Shown: positions 8,517 through 17,268 of the stretch, piece after piece
Layout: the number at the start of each line of letters is the position of its first letter
Position numbering within the stretch: position 1 is the stretch's first letter
Assembly (NCBI GenBank): GCA_017643215.1
Contig: JAEPNV010000018.1
Span: 38,232-102,231 of the forward strand
DNA from: Roseibium sp.
Lineage (GTDB): Bacteria > Pseudomonadota > Alphaproteobacteria > Rhizobiales > Stappiaceae
Length of the DNA: 64,000 bases
Reading direction: 5' to 3'
Notes under the pieces: generated by a model
What the model was told of the DNA's origin: nothing
Database searches by the model: none
The model's input: only the letters and a program-made list of their open reading frames with translations
Program-made: the position numbers and the translations under genes

Positions 8517-9515
8517 TTACAAGGTGTAGGGCCAAGGCGCTGGGACGAAACGATAAGCATCGCCCTCCCGCGCCACATTGCCGAATCCGGGGAACGGCAC
8601 GTGCATACCGGCAAACATGACGCGCTCGCTTAAGATCTGATCGAAGAACCGCGTCCTTGTCTGGGCGGCTTGTACGGCGTCCACGTCGAATGCGATTGCC
8701 CAGTCAGGCCGTGCGAACTGGTAGGCGGCCATGTGAAGAATATCGCCCGCGACAATCAGGGTTTCACCCGCATTGTCAATCACGTAACCGGTGTGGCCCG
8801 GCGTATGGCCGTGAAGCGGCATCGGACGAATTCCCGGCAGCACCTCGTTCTCGCCGGAAATCAACGTCTGCCGGTCGGTGTAGGCATCGGCGGCGCGGCG
8901 CGCACCAATAAAAAACGACTTCACTTGTTCGGGCGCCACATTGAGGTTGGCGTCGTCGTACCAGAACGCGTGATCGGCTTCAGGCAGGATCAGCTCGGCA
9001 TTCGGAAACACCTTTCGGCCCTCGCCGTCCAACACGCCAAACAAGTGATCCGGGTGCATATGGGTGATCAGAACGGCGTCCACCTGGTCCGGCGATACAC
9101 CGACCGCGGCCAGCGGTTTCAAGAGATGGCCGAGTGTTGCCCCCAGCGATCCCGAGGTTCCCGCATCAAGCAGGACCAGTTGATCGCCTGTGTTGATCAG
9201 ATAGGCGTTGACCGGAATACGTAAGGCTTGTCCGGAAACAAAGGCGGCGTCGCGCAGCCGTCCCGCTTCCTCTTCCTCATAACCCAAGACCAGTCCAGGT
9301 TCGATGTCCAGGAAACCGTCAAGCAGCGCAGTGATTTCAAAATCACCGACCTTCCGCCTTAGTGCGCCGGCCACTGGTTCGCCGGCCATGGGCGCTGTGG
9401 CGCGGGCGCTGCCAGCGCCGGCGAGGAAAGCGGTTGAAAACCCGGTTGCGGCACCGGCGGCCGCGCCGGCAGCAAGGAAAGAGCGTCGATTGAGGAAAGG
9501 CAATTGTAAGGTCAT
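8517..9515 (-). CDS. Tat-exported metallo-β-lactamase-fold hydrolase
   Basis: An MBL-fold protein of 332 residues, substrate unknown. A twin-arginine signal NRRSFLAAGAAAG starts at about residue 9, so it is probably exported folded with its metals. The metal-binding motif THMHPDHLFG, a later H in HGHTPGHTGY, D in VAGDILH and the terminal GMHVPFPGFG histidine complete a binuclear zinc site. The ATG at 9515 has AAGGA upstream. It resembles periplasmic quorum-quenching-lactonase-like MBL proteins, but substrate cannot be read from the sequence. It stands alone, convergent with moeA. Confidence 0.85.
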   Translation of the reverse strand: MTLQLPFLNRRSFLAAGAAAGAATGFSTAFLAGAGSARATAPMAGEPVAGALRRKVGDFEITALLDGFLDIEPGLVLGYEEEEAGRLRDAAFVSGQALRIPVNAYLINTGDQLVLLDAGTSGSLGATLGHLLKPLAAVGVSPDQVDAVLITHMHPDHLFGVLDGEGRKVFPNAELILPEADHAFWYDDANLNVAPEQVKSFFIGARRAADAYTDRQTLISGENEVLPGIRPMPLHGHTPGHTGYVIDNAGETLIVAGDILHMAAYQFARPDWAIAFDVDAVQAAQTRTRFFDQILSERVMFAGMHVPFPGFGNVAREGDAYRFVPAPWPYTL

Positions 9516-9650
9516 CGCAAGATCCTTCTTGAAAAATGCGCAAAGCGTATCGCGCTGATCAAGATGTGTGGTTAGGTCGCGATCTTGGAAACCACCATGC
9601 GGAAAAAGTTTCGCCAACGGGCGCAATCAACCCCCGTCCCGCCGGGCCCT

Positions 9651-10316
9651 TCAGATCTCATCCTCGGGCACGATCCAGGTTTCCTTGAGCGCATCGGTTT
9701 CCCAGGTCTTCCAGGCTTCCGTTTCCCGCAAGGTTGCACCGTACGCATCCGCGACCGGATCCTCGGTCAGCGTATAGGTCCCGAACCGGCTGACGACCGG
9801 CGCGTACATGGCATCGGCAATGGTAAATCCGCCAAACAGGAACGGACCGCCCGAAACCTCCAGGCAGTCGCGCCAAATGTTGACGATCCGCGCGACATCT
9901 GCCTTGACCGCATCATCAACCACGAGCCGTTCGACCGGCCGGCGCATGTTCATCGGGCACGCCCCGCGAAGGGCCGTGAAGCCGGAGTGCATTTCGGCAG
10001 AAATCGCCCGCGCCCGGCTCCGCGCCTTCACATCGGCCGGCCAGAGCCCGTGCGACGGATAGACATCGGCGGCATATTCCAAGATGGCGAGCGAGTCCCA
10101 AACCGTCAGGTCCCCGTCTTTCAGAACCGGCACTTTCATCGTCGGAGAAAACGCGCGAAAGCGCGGATTGCCGTGTTGAAAATCAAACGGCACGACTTCC
10201 TCGGTGAAGGGAATTTCCTTATGGCGCAGGCCGATCCAGGGGCGAAACGACCACGACGAATAGTTCTTGTTTCCAATAAAAAGGTGAAACTGGCGGGCGC
10301 CCGATCCGTCTGTCAT
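9651..10316 (-). CDS. Glutathione S-transferase family protein
   Basis: Cytosolic GST of 221 residues with an N-terminal thioredoxin-like domain (LFIGNKNYSSWSFRPWI, the likely catalytic serine region; VPVLKDGDLTVWDSLAI with the glutathione γ-glutamyl-binding DS) and an all-helical C-terminal domain (FTIADAMYAPVVSRF). The NKNYSSWS signature is that of a bacterial GST subgroup of unknown substrate. It is transcribed alone, divergent from the amino-acid transporter operon. Confidence 0.88.
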   Translation of the reverse strand: MTDGSGARQFHLFIGNKNYSSWSFRPWIGLRHKEIPFTEEVVPFDFQHGNPRFRAFSPTMKVPVLKDGDLTVWDSLAILEYAADVYPSHGLWPADVKARSRARAISAEMHSGFTALRGACPMNMRRPVERLVVDDAVKADVARIVNIWRDCLEVSGGPFLFGGFTIADAMYAPVVSRFGTYTLTEDPVADAYGATLRETEAWKTWETDALKETWIVPEDEI

Positions 10317-10590
10317 ATGCGTTATCTCCCAAGCGCCGTGTCATCATTTCCGGCATCTGACCAAAATCCAGACAGAGCCGCCGCCCTTCAATCATCAGCT
10401 TTTCCACCGCTTGGCAAGCCATGGTCGTAGCATCACCAACGTACGGGCGAACTGCCTGGAAAAATGGCATGCGACCGGTCATTTTTCGGTTGCGCAGTTG
10501 AAATCCGGCTGAAAATGTATCGACTATTGGGCTCAGGAGCCTTGGGGAAAACGAAGCCCGGGTTCAAAACAAAGATTAGGGGAATCGAAC

Positions 10591-11367
10591 ATGCGTATCC
10601 TGCGTTTGGCTGCGGCCGCCGCTTTTGTGCTTGCCGGCGTCGGCGCCGCCCAGGCTGAAGACTGGTCGAAGGTCCGAATCGGCACCGAAGGCGCTTATCC
10701 TCCGTTCAACTCACTGACCGCGGATGGTCAACTGGTGGGCTTTGATATCGACATCGCCGACGCCTTGTGCGCGCAGATGAAGGTGGAGTGCGAGTTTGTC
10801 GTTCAGGACTGGGACGGCATGATCCCGGCGCTTCAGGCCGGCAAGTTCGATGCTGTGATCGCGTCGATGTCGATCACCGAGGAGCGCCTGCAAAAGGTCG
10901 ACTTCTCCAACAAGTACTACAACACGCCGCCGGCGATCGCGGTGCCGAAGGACTCCACGCTCACCGGCACGACCGACGCGGATTTGGCCGGTGTGGCACT
11001 CGGCGCGCAATCTTCGACGACGCACTCCAACTACGCGGAAGAAAAGCTGCCGTCCGCGGACCTAAAACTCTATCCGACGCCGGATGAGTACAAGCTTGAC
11101 GTGGCCAACGGCCGGATCGATGCCGTCATTGACGATGTCGTGGTGCTGTCGGACTGGCTCGCCACCGAAGACGGCGCGTGCTGCAAGTTGCTTGGCACCC
11201 TGACGCCGGATCCGGTGATCAATGGCGCGGGCGCCGGCATTGCCATCCGCAAGGACAATCCGGAGCTGAAGGCGATGCTCAACGATGCGATCGCGGCAAT
11301 CCTTGCCAATGGCACTTACAAGGAAATCAACGACAAGTACTTTGATTTCGATGTTTATGGTGGCTGA
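10591..11367 (+). CDS. Polar amino-acid ABC transporter, periplasmic binding protein
   Basis: Class-F/SBP_bac_3 binding protein of 258 residues with a cleavable signal peptide (cut after AQA, about residue 22). Key features are IGTEGAYPPFNSLTADGQ, GFDIDIADALCAQM and DGMIPALQAGKFDAVIASMSITEERL, the last containing the residues that hold the amino-acid carboxylate in the HisJ/ArtJ/AotJ group. It is followed by a Rho-independent hairpin and two permease genes. The exact ligand cannot be told; HisJ/AotJ relatives bind basic or polar amino acids or opines. Confidence 0.88.
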   Translation: MRILRLAAAAAFVLAGVGAAQAEDWSKVRIGTEGAYPPFNSLTADGQLVGFDIDIADALCAQMKVECEFVVQDWDGMIPALQAGKFDAVIASMSITEERLQKVDFSNKYYNTPPAIAVPKDSTLTGTTDADLAGVALGAQSSTTHSNYAEEKLPSADLKLYPTPDEYKLDVANGRIDAVIDDVVVLSDWLATEDGACCKLLGTLTPDPVINGAGAGIAIRKDNPELKAMLNDAIAAILANGTYKEINDKYFDFDVYGG

Positions 11368-11393
11368 CGGTTGACCGTCTAGACAACAGACCG

Positions 11394-11424
11394 GGCGCGG
11401 CGATCCAACCGCCGCGCCTTTTTT
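11394..11424 (+). terminator. Intrinsic terminator/attenuator after the binding-protein gene
   Basis: Perfect 9-bp stem GGCGCGGCG / CGCCGCGCC, 7-nt loop, then six T residues. It sits 27 bp after the binding-protein stop and 50 bp before the permease start, so most transcripts should end here, giving more binding protein than permease. Confidence 0.8.
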
Positions 11425-11473
11425 GTTCCCAAGCTGGAACACTCAACGTTTTAAAGAAAGCAGCGCCACCGCC

Positions 11474-12187
11474 ATGAATGAGGCCCTGACGCTCATTTCC
11501 TTCGGCCCCGATGGCTGGGGCGATGAAATTGCCAGCGGTGTCCTGATCACGATTTCACTGGCGATCGCCACTCTGCCCTTCGGCCTCATCCTCGGCTTTT
11601 TCATCGCGCTCGCAAAGAAATCCGAGGAGCCGTCGCTGCGCATGGCGGCCAACATCTACACGACGATTTTCCGCGGGCTGCCGGAGCTTTTAACACTGTT
11701 CCTGGTCTATTTCGGCGTCCAGATCGCGATTCAACAAGGCCTGAGACTCATCGGCGTCGAGACCTTTGTCGAGGTCAACTCCTTTGTCGCCGGCATGGTC
11801 GCACTTGCGTTTGTCTTTTCTTCCTACGCATCCGAAGCCTTCCTGTCTGCCTTTCGCGGGATCCCGCAAGGCCAATATGAAGGCGGTTACGCGCTCGGCC
11901 TGTCCCGGTTCAAGACCCTGAGACTGATCATCTTTCCCCAACTCATCCGCCTCGCTTTGCCGGCGCTCGGCAATCTCTGGCTCATCCTGTTGAAGGAAAC
12001 AGCGCTGGTCTCGGTGATCGGCCTTGCTGACCTGGTCCGGCAGTCCGGAATTGCGGCGCGCGTGACCAAGGAACCCTTCCTGTTCTTCGGTATCGCCTGC
12101 CTCATATATCTGGTGCTTGCGATGATTTCGTCGTTCGGTCTGACGCGCATTGAGGCCTGGTCGAAACGGGGGGACGTGGTCCGATGA
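11474..12187 (+). CDS. Polar amino-acid ABC transporter permease (HisQ/ArtQ type)
   Basis: Inner-membrane permease of 237 residues with about five hydrophobic segments. The ATPase-docking EAA loop reads YEGGYALGLSRFKTLRLIIFP, and FRGLPELLTLFLVYFG is the family's typical mid-protein motif. An upstream in-frame ATG at 11423 lies right against the terminator T-tract, so 11474 is preferred. It overlaps the next permease by 4 nt (ATGA). The cognate ATPase gene is not in this operon. Confidence 0.88.
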   Translation: MNEALTLISFGPDGWGDEIASGVLITISLAIATLPFGLILGFFIALAKKSEEPSLRMAANIYTTIFRGLPELLTLFLVYFGVQIAIQQGLRLIGVETFVEVNSFVAGMVALAFVFSSYASEAFLSAFRGIPQGQYEGGYALGLSRFKTLRLIIFPQLIRLALPALGNLWLILLKETALVSVIGLADLVRQSGIAARVTKEPFLFFGIACLIYLVLAMISSFGLTRIEAWSKRGDVVR

Positions 12188-13011
12188 CTGCTGCCAATCC
12201 CACGACAGGCACCGCCGCGCCTCCGCCGCGCGCGCGGCCATGGACCAAATCGAAAATCCTTGGCCATGTCCTCATGGCGGTGTGGATCCTGTCCGGCGCG
12301 TATCTGGTTTTTTACCTGACCACGAATATCGGCAGTCCCTTCTTCGCCAGATACTGGCGCGAATATGTCGACGGTTTCCTGGTGACTCTTCAAATCGTCA
12401 GCCTGTCGCTTCTGATCGGCGCCGCGATTTCGGTGCCCATCGCGATGGCGCGCTCGTCGAGTTGGAAACTGCTGTCCGGCCCGGCGTATGCCTATGTCTA
12501 TTTCTTCCGGGGCACGCCCCTGCTTGCGCAAACCTTCCTGATCTACTACGGCGCCGGCTCGTTCCGGCCTGAACTGCAGGCCGTTGGGCTTTGGTGGTTT
12601 TTCCGCGAGGCGTTTTATTGCGTCGTGTTCGCGTTTTCGCTGAACACGTCCGCCTACCAGGCGGAAATCCTGCGCGGCGCCATTCAGAACATGCCGCGCG
12701 GCCAGTGGGAAGGCGGTCAGGCGCTCGGATTGTCCCGGCCTGTGATCTTCTTCAAGATCATCCTCCCGCAGGCCCTGATGGTCGCGCTGAGGCCCTACGG
12801 CAACGAGATCATCTTGATGATCAAGGGATCGGCCATCGCCTCGATCGTGACGATCTATGATGTCATGGGCGAGACCCGGCGCGCCTATTCCAGGTCCTAC
12901 GATTTCCAGGCCTATATCTGGGCCGCCGTGCTTTATCTGATGATCGTGGAGACGCTCCGGCGCGTCTGGGACCGGATCGAGGAGCGCCTCACCCGGCATC
13001 TGAAGCGCTGA
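12184..13011 (+). CDS. Polar amino-acid ABC transporter permease (HisM/ArtM type)
   Basis: The second permease of the heterodimer, 275 residues. It has a proline-rich cytosolic N-terminus (PPPRARPW) before the first membrane segment, then FFRGTPLLAQTFLIYYG and the EAA loop WEGGQALGLSRPVIFFKIILP. It is coupled to the upstream permease. No ATP-binding gene follows: the next gene, 44 bp on, is a PLP lyase. The importer must borrow an ATPase encoded elsewhere. Confidence 0.88.
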   Translation: MTAANPTTGTAAPPPRARPWTKSKILGHVLMAVWILSGAYLVFYLTTNIGSPFFARYWREYVDGFLVTLQIVSLSLLIGAAISVPIAMARSSSWKLLSGPAYAYVYFFRGTPLLAQTFLIYYGAGSFRPELQAVGLWWFFREAFYCVVFAFSLNTSAYQAEILRGAIQNMPRGQWEGGQALGLSRPVIFFKIILPQALMVALRPYGNEIILMIKGSAIASIVTIYDVMGETRRAYSRSYDFQAYIWAAVLYLMIVETLRRVWDRIEERLTRHLKR

Positions 13012-13055
13012 CCGGCACGGTCCGATCGTCACCCAACCCTTTGATGGAGATCCCC

Positions 13056-14219
13056 ATGGCCGAGGACGCCAAGGCACCGGCATTGCACCCCGAGAGCCTT
13101 TTGGCCCATGGCGGCGGCGGTTTTGATCCGGCAACCGGTGCGGTCGTGCCGCCGATTCCCACCGCGACGACTTTCGTCCGCGATGAGAACTACGCCCTTG
13201 TCGATGGCGATCACCTTTACGGCCGCGACGACAACGCGCTTTTTCGCAAGACGGAAACCTTGATCGCCGCGCTCGAGGGCGCGGGGGACAGCCGGCTGTT
13301 CGCCTCGGGCATGGCGGCCGCCGCCGCCGTTGTCCGGACCGTGAAGCCGGGCGGCACGATTTTGGTCCAGTCGGGGATTTACTGGGGGACCACCGCCTTC
13401 CTCAGGGACCATTGCGCGCATACCGGGGTGGCGCTGCATGAAGCCGATGCGGCGGATCTCAGCGCGTTCTGCGACGACATCGCCGCCACCAAGCCGGACC
13501 TCGTCTGGCTCGAGGTGCCCAGCAATCCGTATTTGAAGGTCGCCGACACTCCGGCCATCGCCGCCTTGTGCCAAGAGGCCGGCGCGCTGCTTTGCGTGGA
13601 CGCGACCGCCGCGACGCCGCTCGTCCTAAAGCCGCTGGCGCTTGGCGCCGATCTTGTCATGCATTCGGCCACAAAGGCGCTCAATGGTCATTCGGACCTC
13701 CTGGGCGGGGTCGTGTCGGCCTCGGACAAGGACAGTGCCGCTTGGGCGTTTATCTGCGCGGAGCGGAAAATGGCCGGAGCGGTGATGGGCTCATTCGAAG
13801 TGTGGTTGTTGCTGCGTGGACTGAGAACCCTGGCCTTGCGGGTGGAGCGCATGAATGCCAATGCAATGGCCTTGGCGGAGTATCTTGCGGCTCATCCCAC
13901 TATCGAGCGGGTGCTTTATCCGGGCCTTGAGACCGATCCGGGTCACGCGCTCGCGAGGGCCCAGATGACCGGCGGCTTCGGGTCCTTGTTGTCCGTACGG
14001 GTCAAAGGCAGCCGGGAAGATACGCTCAAGGTCACCGGTGCGTTGTCGCTGTTTCAGCGCGCGACGTCCCTCGGCGGCGTGGAAAGCCTTGTAGAGCATC
14101 GGTTCACCATCGAAGGGCCCGGATCGGGCGTGCCGGAAAACCTTTTGCGGCTGTCGGTCGGGATCGAGCATATCGAGGATCTGAAAGCCGATTTCGACCG
14201 GGCTCTTGCCATCATCTGA
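13056..14219 (+). CDS. metC: Cystathionine β-lyase / Cys-Met metabolism PLP enzyme
   Basis: γ-family PLP enzyme of 387 residues. The PLP lysine is in VMHSATKALNGHSD, preceded by the cofactor aspartate in LCVDATAATP, and the N-terminal LYGRDDN holds the tyrosine and arginine that bind phosphate across the dimer. The family splits C-S bonds of cystathionine or cysteine conjugates; close relatives include cystathionine γ-synthase, so the symbol is tentative. GGAG precedes the ATG at 13056. It lies in line after the amino-acid importer, suggesting the imported compound may be a sulfur amino acid (inference). Confidence 0.75.
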   Translation: MAEDAKAPALHPESLLAHGGGGFDPATGAVVPPIPTATTFVRDENYALVDGDHLYGRDDNALFRKTETLIAALEGAGDSRLFASGMAAAAAVVRTVKPGGTILVQSGIYWGTTAFLRDHCAHTGVALHEADAADLSAFCDDIAATKPDLVWLEVPSNPYLKVADTPAIAALCQEAGALLCVDATAATPLVLKPLALGADLVMHSATKALNGHSDLLGGVVSASDKDSAAWAFICAERKMAGAVMGSFEVWLLLRGLRTLALRVERMNANAMALAEYLAAHPTIERVLYPGLETDPGHALARAQMTGGFGSLLSVRVKGSREDTLKVTGALSLFQRATSLGGVESLVEHRFTIEGPGSGVPENLLRLSVGIEHIEDLKADFDRALAII

Positions 14220-14222
14220 CGG

Positions 14223-14241
14223 GGCGAATGATGAATTCGCC
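14223..14241. terminator. Short hairpin between convergent metC-like gene and LysR gene
   Basis: Perfect 7-bp arms GGCGAAT / ATTCGCC with a 5-nt loop, immediately after the lyase stop and before the convergent LysR stop. There is no T-tract, so it is a weak terminator candidate. Confidence 0.35.
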
Positions 14242-14253
14242 GCTCAGGCCGCA

Positions 14254-15141
14254 CTATCCGCGGCAGGCCTCGCCGTGGCCGCGCAGCCAGGACACAAAGG
14301 CTTTCAACGGCGGGCGCAACACGCCAGGCCGCGTGACGATATGATAGCCGGTGCCGGGATAGATGTTGTCCTCAAACAGGATCTTCATGGTCCCGGCCGC
14401 CAGATCCGGCTCGATAAAGGCGCGCGCGGTGGCGGAGATCCCGTCTCCCCGCCTGAGGCCGTCCAGGACCATATACCCCGGCAAATGCGTAATGTTCAGC
14501 TTGCCGGCCGGCACCACGCCCTGACGCGTCATCCAGATTGCCAATTCGTTGGTGCCGTATTCCTGAAGCCACGGGAATTCCAGAAGGTCTTCCGGTTCCT
14601 TAATGTCCCGGTCCCCGATCAGCGACGTCGCCCCGACGACGGCGAAATTGGTTTCGAGCAGCAATTCTGAGTCCAAACCAGGCCATTTGCCACGGCCGAA
14701 GCGGACCGCAAGGTCGGTGCCGCCGGGTTGCAACTCGACCACTTCCGCGGTCGGATTCAGCATCAATTCAATCTCGGGATGTTCGTCCTTAAAATCGGAA
14801 ATCCGCGGCATCAGCCAGCTGACGGCGAACGACGGCGTCATGGTGATATTGAGCGGGCGCCCGGCACCGGCTTCCGTCAGCCCATCGACGGTTTCGGTCA
14901 GTTTTGCAAAAGCATCCTTCAGCCCGGCGGCGAGAAACTGCCCCTCCGGTGTCAGGGCAAGTCCCCGCCCCTCGCGAACGACCAGCCGGGCCCCGAGCCG
15001 CTCTTCCAACGCCCGTACCTGCTGGCTGACCGCGGCGTGGGTCACATTCAGAGCGCGGCCGGCCGCGGAAAAACTGTTTGTCTCAGAAACGGCGGCAAAC
15101 GCCCGAAGCGCACTGAGAGGAGGAAGCGAGCGCCAATCCAT
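14254..15141 (-). CDS. LysR-family regulator, GcvA-like
   Basis: Transcription factor of 295 residues. The N-terminal winged helix-turn-helix covers residues 5-65 (ALRAFAAVSETNSFSAAGRAL ... AVSQQVRALEERLG, shown in parts), and the co-inducer-binding domain starts near residue 95 with LNITMTPSFAVSWLMPR, the hallmark of the GcvA subgroup. It is convergent with the metC-like gene and faces a 535-bp gap before a β-hydroxyacid dehydrogenase gene. Target and ligand are unknown; divergent control of that dehydrogenase is possible. Confidence 0.87.
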   Translation of the reverse strand: MDWRSLPPLSALRAFAAVSETNSFSAAGRALNVTHAAVSQQVRALEERLGARLVVREGRGLALTPEGQFLAAGLKDAFAKLTETVDGLTEAGAGRPLNITMTPSFAVSWLMPRISDFKDEHPEIELMLNPTAEVVELQPGGTDLAVRFGRGKWPGLDSELLLETNFAVVGATSLIGDRDIKEPEDLLEFPWLQEYGTNELAIWMTRQGVVPAGKLNITHLPGYMVLDGLRRGDGISATARAFIEPDLAAGTMKILFEDNIYPGTGYHIVTRPGVLRPPLKAFVSWLRGHGEACRG

Positions 15142-15676
15142 ATGTTAACTGACCTAACAAATTAGAAATTCTTCTGAGTCGCATTTTTCCCTCGAAATAG
15201 CCACTTTATTCCCAGAGACGACGGCGAGGGATGTAAGATCATGTTGAATTTATATGCACGCAGCTTTTTCGAGGCAACCCGGTTCACCCCCTACACACGG
15301 CCGGGCCCGAAAACCCAGGCAGACCTTGAGGTTTCAATGCGCGGTCCACAGCCCAGTGGCCGCAACTGGTTCGGCTTGAGCCTGACGCCTGCCAGGTGAT
15401 CCTCGGAAACCGGACTGACATGCCTCTTGAAATCCGCTAAGGGTGACACAGACAAGTCATCGACGGGCCCGGCACTCCTTGCCGGACCCCGACCGCTGAC
15501 AAATCAGTCTTTCGACCGTCACGCCCGGGCGTGTCCCGAGCGTCCATAAAGGCTTGAATTCCATGGATCCTCGGGACGTTGCCCGAGGATGACGACGGAA
15601 GGAAAGAAGATTGTCACCAACCCAGGCCCGGCACCCGTTGCCGGGCCTTCAACACGTTGCGGGGAGGCAAACCACA
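15142..15676. other. 535-bp intergenic region with a palindromic extragenic repeat
   Basis: No gene seen. The first 40 bp upstream of the LysR gene are AT-rich and contain GTTAACTGACCTAAC, a plausible promoter/LysR-site area. The right part carries an extragenic palindrome (15567-15590) and is otherwise featureless. The dehydrogenase ribosome site GGGGAGG lies at 15661-15667. Confidence 0.5.
15567..15590. repeat. Extragenic palindromic repeat
   Basis: Perfect 9-bp arms ATCCTCGGG / CCCGAGGAT around ACGTTG, followed by GACGACGG. From memory, elements of the form ATCCTCGGG-N6-CCCGAGGATGACG are common interspersed repeats in Rhizobiales-type genomes. A second CCCGGGCG-type stem lies about 45 bp to its left. 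Only one copy was seen in this window. Confidence 0.6.
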
Positions 15677-16555
15677 TTGGCAAAAGTTGCATTCATCGGC
15701 CTGGGCGTTATGGGCTATCCGATGGCAGGCTACCTGAAAACAAAGGGTGGCCATGACGTGACGGTCTATAACCGGACGACCGCGAAAGCGGAAAAATGGG
15801 CGGCCGAATATGGCGGCGCCTTTGCGAAAATCCCTCAAGAGGCGGCGCAAGACTGCGATTTCGTGTTTTGCTGTGTTGGCAACGACGATGACCTTCGCGC
15901 CGTCACGACCGGAGCGGATGGCGCCTTCCACGGTCTGAAATCCGGCGCAATCTTCATCGATCACACAACGGCTTCGGCGGAAGTTGCCCGTGAACTGTAC
16001 GCAGCGGCCACGGACAAGGGCTGCGGGTTCATCGACGCGCCCGTCTCCGGCGGCCAGGCCGGGGCGGAAAACGGTGTTTTGACCGTGATGTGCGGCGGCG
16101 ACGACGATGCCTTTGCCAAAGCCAAACCGCAAATCGAAGCGTTTTCGAAGTTTGTCGGCCTGATGGGTCCGAGCGGCGCCGGCCAGCTCACCAAGATGGT
16201 CAACCAGATCTGCATCGCGGGTCTGGTGCAGGGCCTTTCGGAAGCCATCCACTTCGCCAAGAAAGCCGAACTCGACGTTCCAGCCGTGATCTCAGCCATC
16301 AAGGGCGGCGCAGCCCAATCCTGGCAGATGGAAAACCGCTGGGAAACGATGAACGGCGGCAAGTTCGACTTCGGTTTCGCCGTCGACTGGATGCGCAAGG
16401 ATCTTGGCATCTGCCTGAAGACCGCCAACGACACCGGCGCCCGACTGCCGGTCACAGCCCTGGTCGACCAGTTCTACGCCGAAGTGCAGGCGATGGGCGG
16501 TAACCGCTGGGACACATCCAGTTTGATCGCGCGGCTGGAAAACGCCGACACGTAG
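15677..16555 (+). CDS. β-hydroxyacid dehydrogenase (3-hydroxyisobutyrate dehydrogenase family)
   Basis: NAD(P)-dependent oxidoreductase of 292 residues. It has the N-terminal Rossmann motif GLGVMGYPMAG, the substrate-binding DAPVSGGQAGAENG, and the catalytic lysine in GAGQLTKMVNQI. The family covers 3-hydroxyisobutyrate dehydrogenase, tartronate semialdehyde reductase and glyoxylate/succinic semialdehyde reductases; the sequence does not decide which. The start is a TTG at 15677 with GGGGAGG 9 nt upstream; the longer in-frame extension lacks such a site and would spoil the Rossmann N-terminus. Confidence 0.88.
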   Translation: MAKVAFIGLGVMGYPMAGYLKTKGGHDVTVYNRTTAKAEKWAAEYGGAFAKIPQEAAQDCDFVFCCVGNDDDLRAVTTGADGAFHGLKSGAIFIDHTTASAEVARELYAAATDKGCGFIDAPVSGGQAGAENGVLTVMCGGDDDAFAKAKPQIEAFSKFVGLMGPSGAGQLTKMVNQICIAGLVQGLSEAIHFAKKAELDVPAVISAIKGGAAQSWQMENRWETMNGGKFDFGFAVDWMRKDLGICLKTANDTGARLPVTALVDQFYAEVQAMGGNRWDTSSLIARLENADT

Positions 16556-16641
16556 CCGCCCATCACACTGCCAAATATCGAGGGGTGGCCGGTCGGGCCG
16601 CCCCGCTCTCTTTTTTCTGGCACCACCGCTCTTGGGCGGCC

Positions 16642-17154
16642 TCAGCGGCCGGCAGCCTCGCGCGCGATCTCATCCAACAGCGCGTTGACATCGGCAATCG
16701 CGGCCCTGGACGCCTCGTCTCCGGTCTCGCTCAAGCGGCGGAAGCCGACGGTGATCTGCCCGGGCTTGTCCGCGGTTTCATAGACAAACACGGAGTAAGG
16801 GCAATACGCGATGTTCGCGGGGTCGGCCTCCATCGCCTTGCGCGACAAGACCGCCGAGCAGAACGCCATCGCCTGGGCATCGGAAAAGATGTCCGTATCG
16901 CTGCCGACGTCTTCGCCGGTGCGCATCAGCATGTCGCCGATATGCGATGTGAAGTCGATCACAAGACCCCGATTGACAATGGCGTTCTCCAGATCGAAGC
17001 GAATATCGTCGAACGCCGCCTCGACCATGTAGGCCGTGACGCCTTCTAGAACCGCGGCATCGACGGCCTGCGCCGTGTGAATTGACGCCAGAGACAAGGG
17101 CGCAGTTAGCACTGCGGCCACAAGGAACTGTGCCGCGTGTTTCAAGAACCGCAT
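16642..17154 (-). CDS. Periplasmic DUF302 protein
   Basis: A 170-residue protein with a signal peptide (cut after AQA, about residue 30) and a DUF302 domain: FDDIRFDLENAIVNRGLVI, then a central LSRKAMEADP and AYCPYSVFVYE. The function of DUF302 is unproven; the family is often found near respiratory or sulfur genes. A perfect FNR/FixK-type box lies 57 bp upstream of the ATG, so expression is probably tied to low oxygen or NO. Confidence 0.82.
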   Translation of the reverse strand: MRFLKHAAQFLVAAVLTAPLSLASIHTAQAVDAAVLEGVTAYMVEAAFDDIRFDLENAIVNRGLVIDFTSHIGDMLMRTGEDVGSDTDIFSDAQAMAFCSAVLSRKAMEADPANIAYCPYSVFVYETADKPGQITVGFRRLSETGDEASRAAIADVNALLDEIAREAAGR

Positions 17155-17211
17155 GGTGAACCTCCCGCTGTGTGTTATGCAGACAGTCTATCAGTGCTGA
17201 CGGCCCGTATT

Positions 17212-17225
17212 TTGATACATATCAA
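17212..17225. promoter_or_regulatory. FNR/FixK/NnrR-type box upstream of the DUF302 gene
   Basis: TTGAT-ACAT-ATCAA matches the FNR-family consensus TTGAT-N4-ATCAA exactly, and the symmetry extends to 8-bp arms (ATTTTGAT / ATCAAAAT, 17209-17228). It lies between the DUF302 start and the AsnC stop, both minus strand, so DUF302 is the clear target. Confidence 0.78.
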
Positions 17226-17268
17226 AATTTGAATATGTTTTTCATGGAGCGCCCGATTTTGGCCCTGC

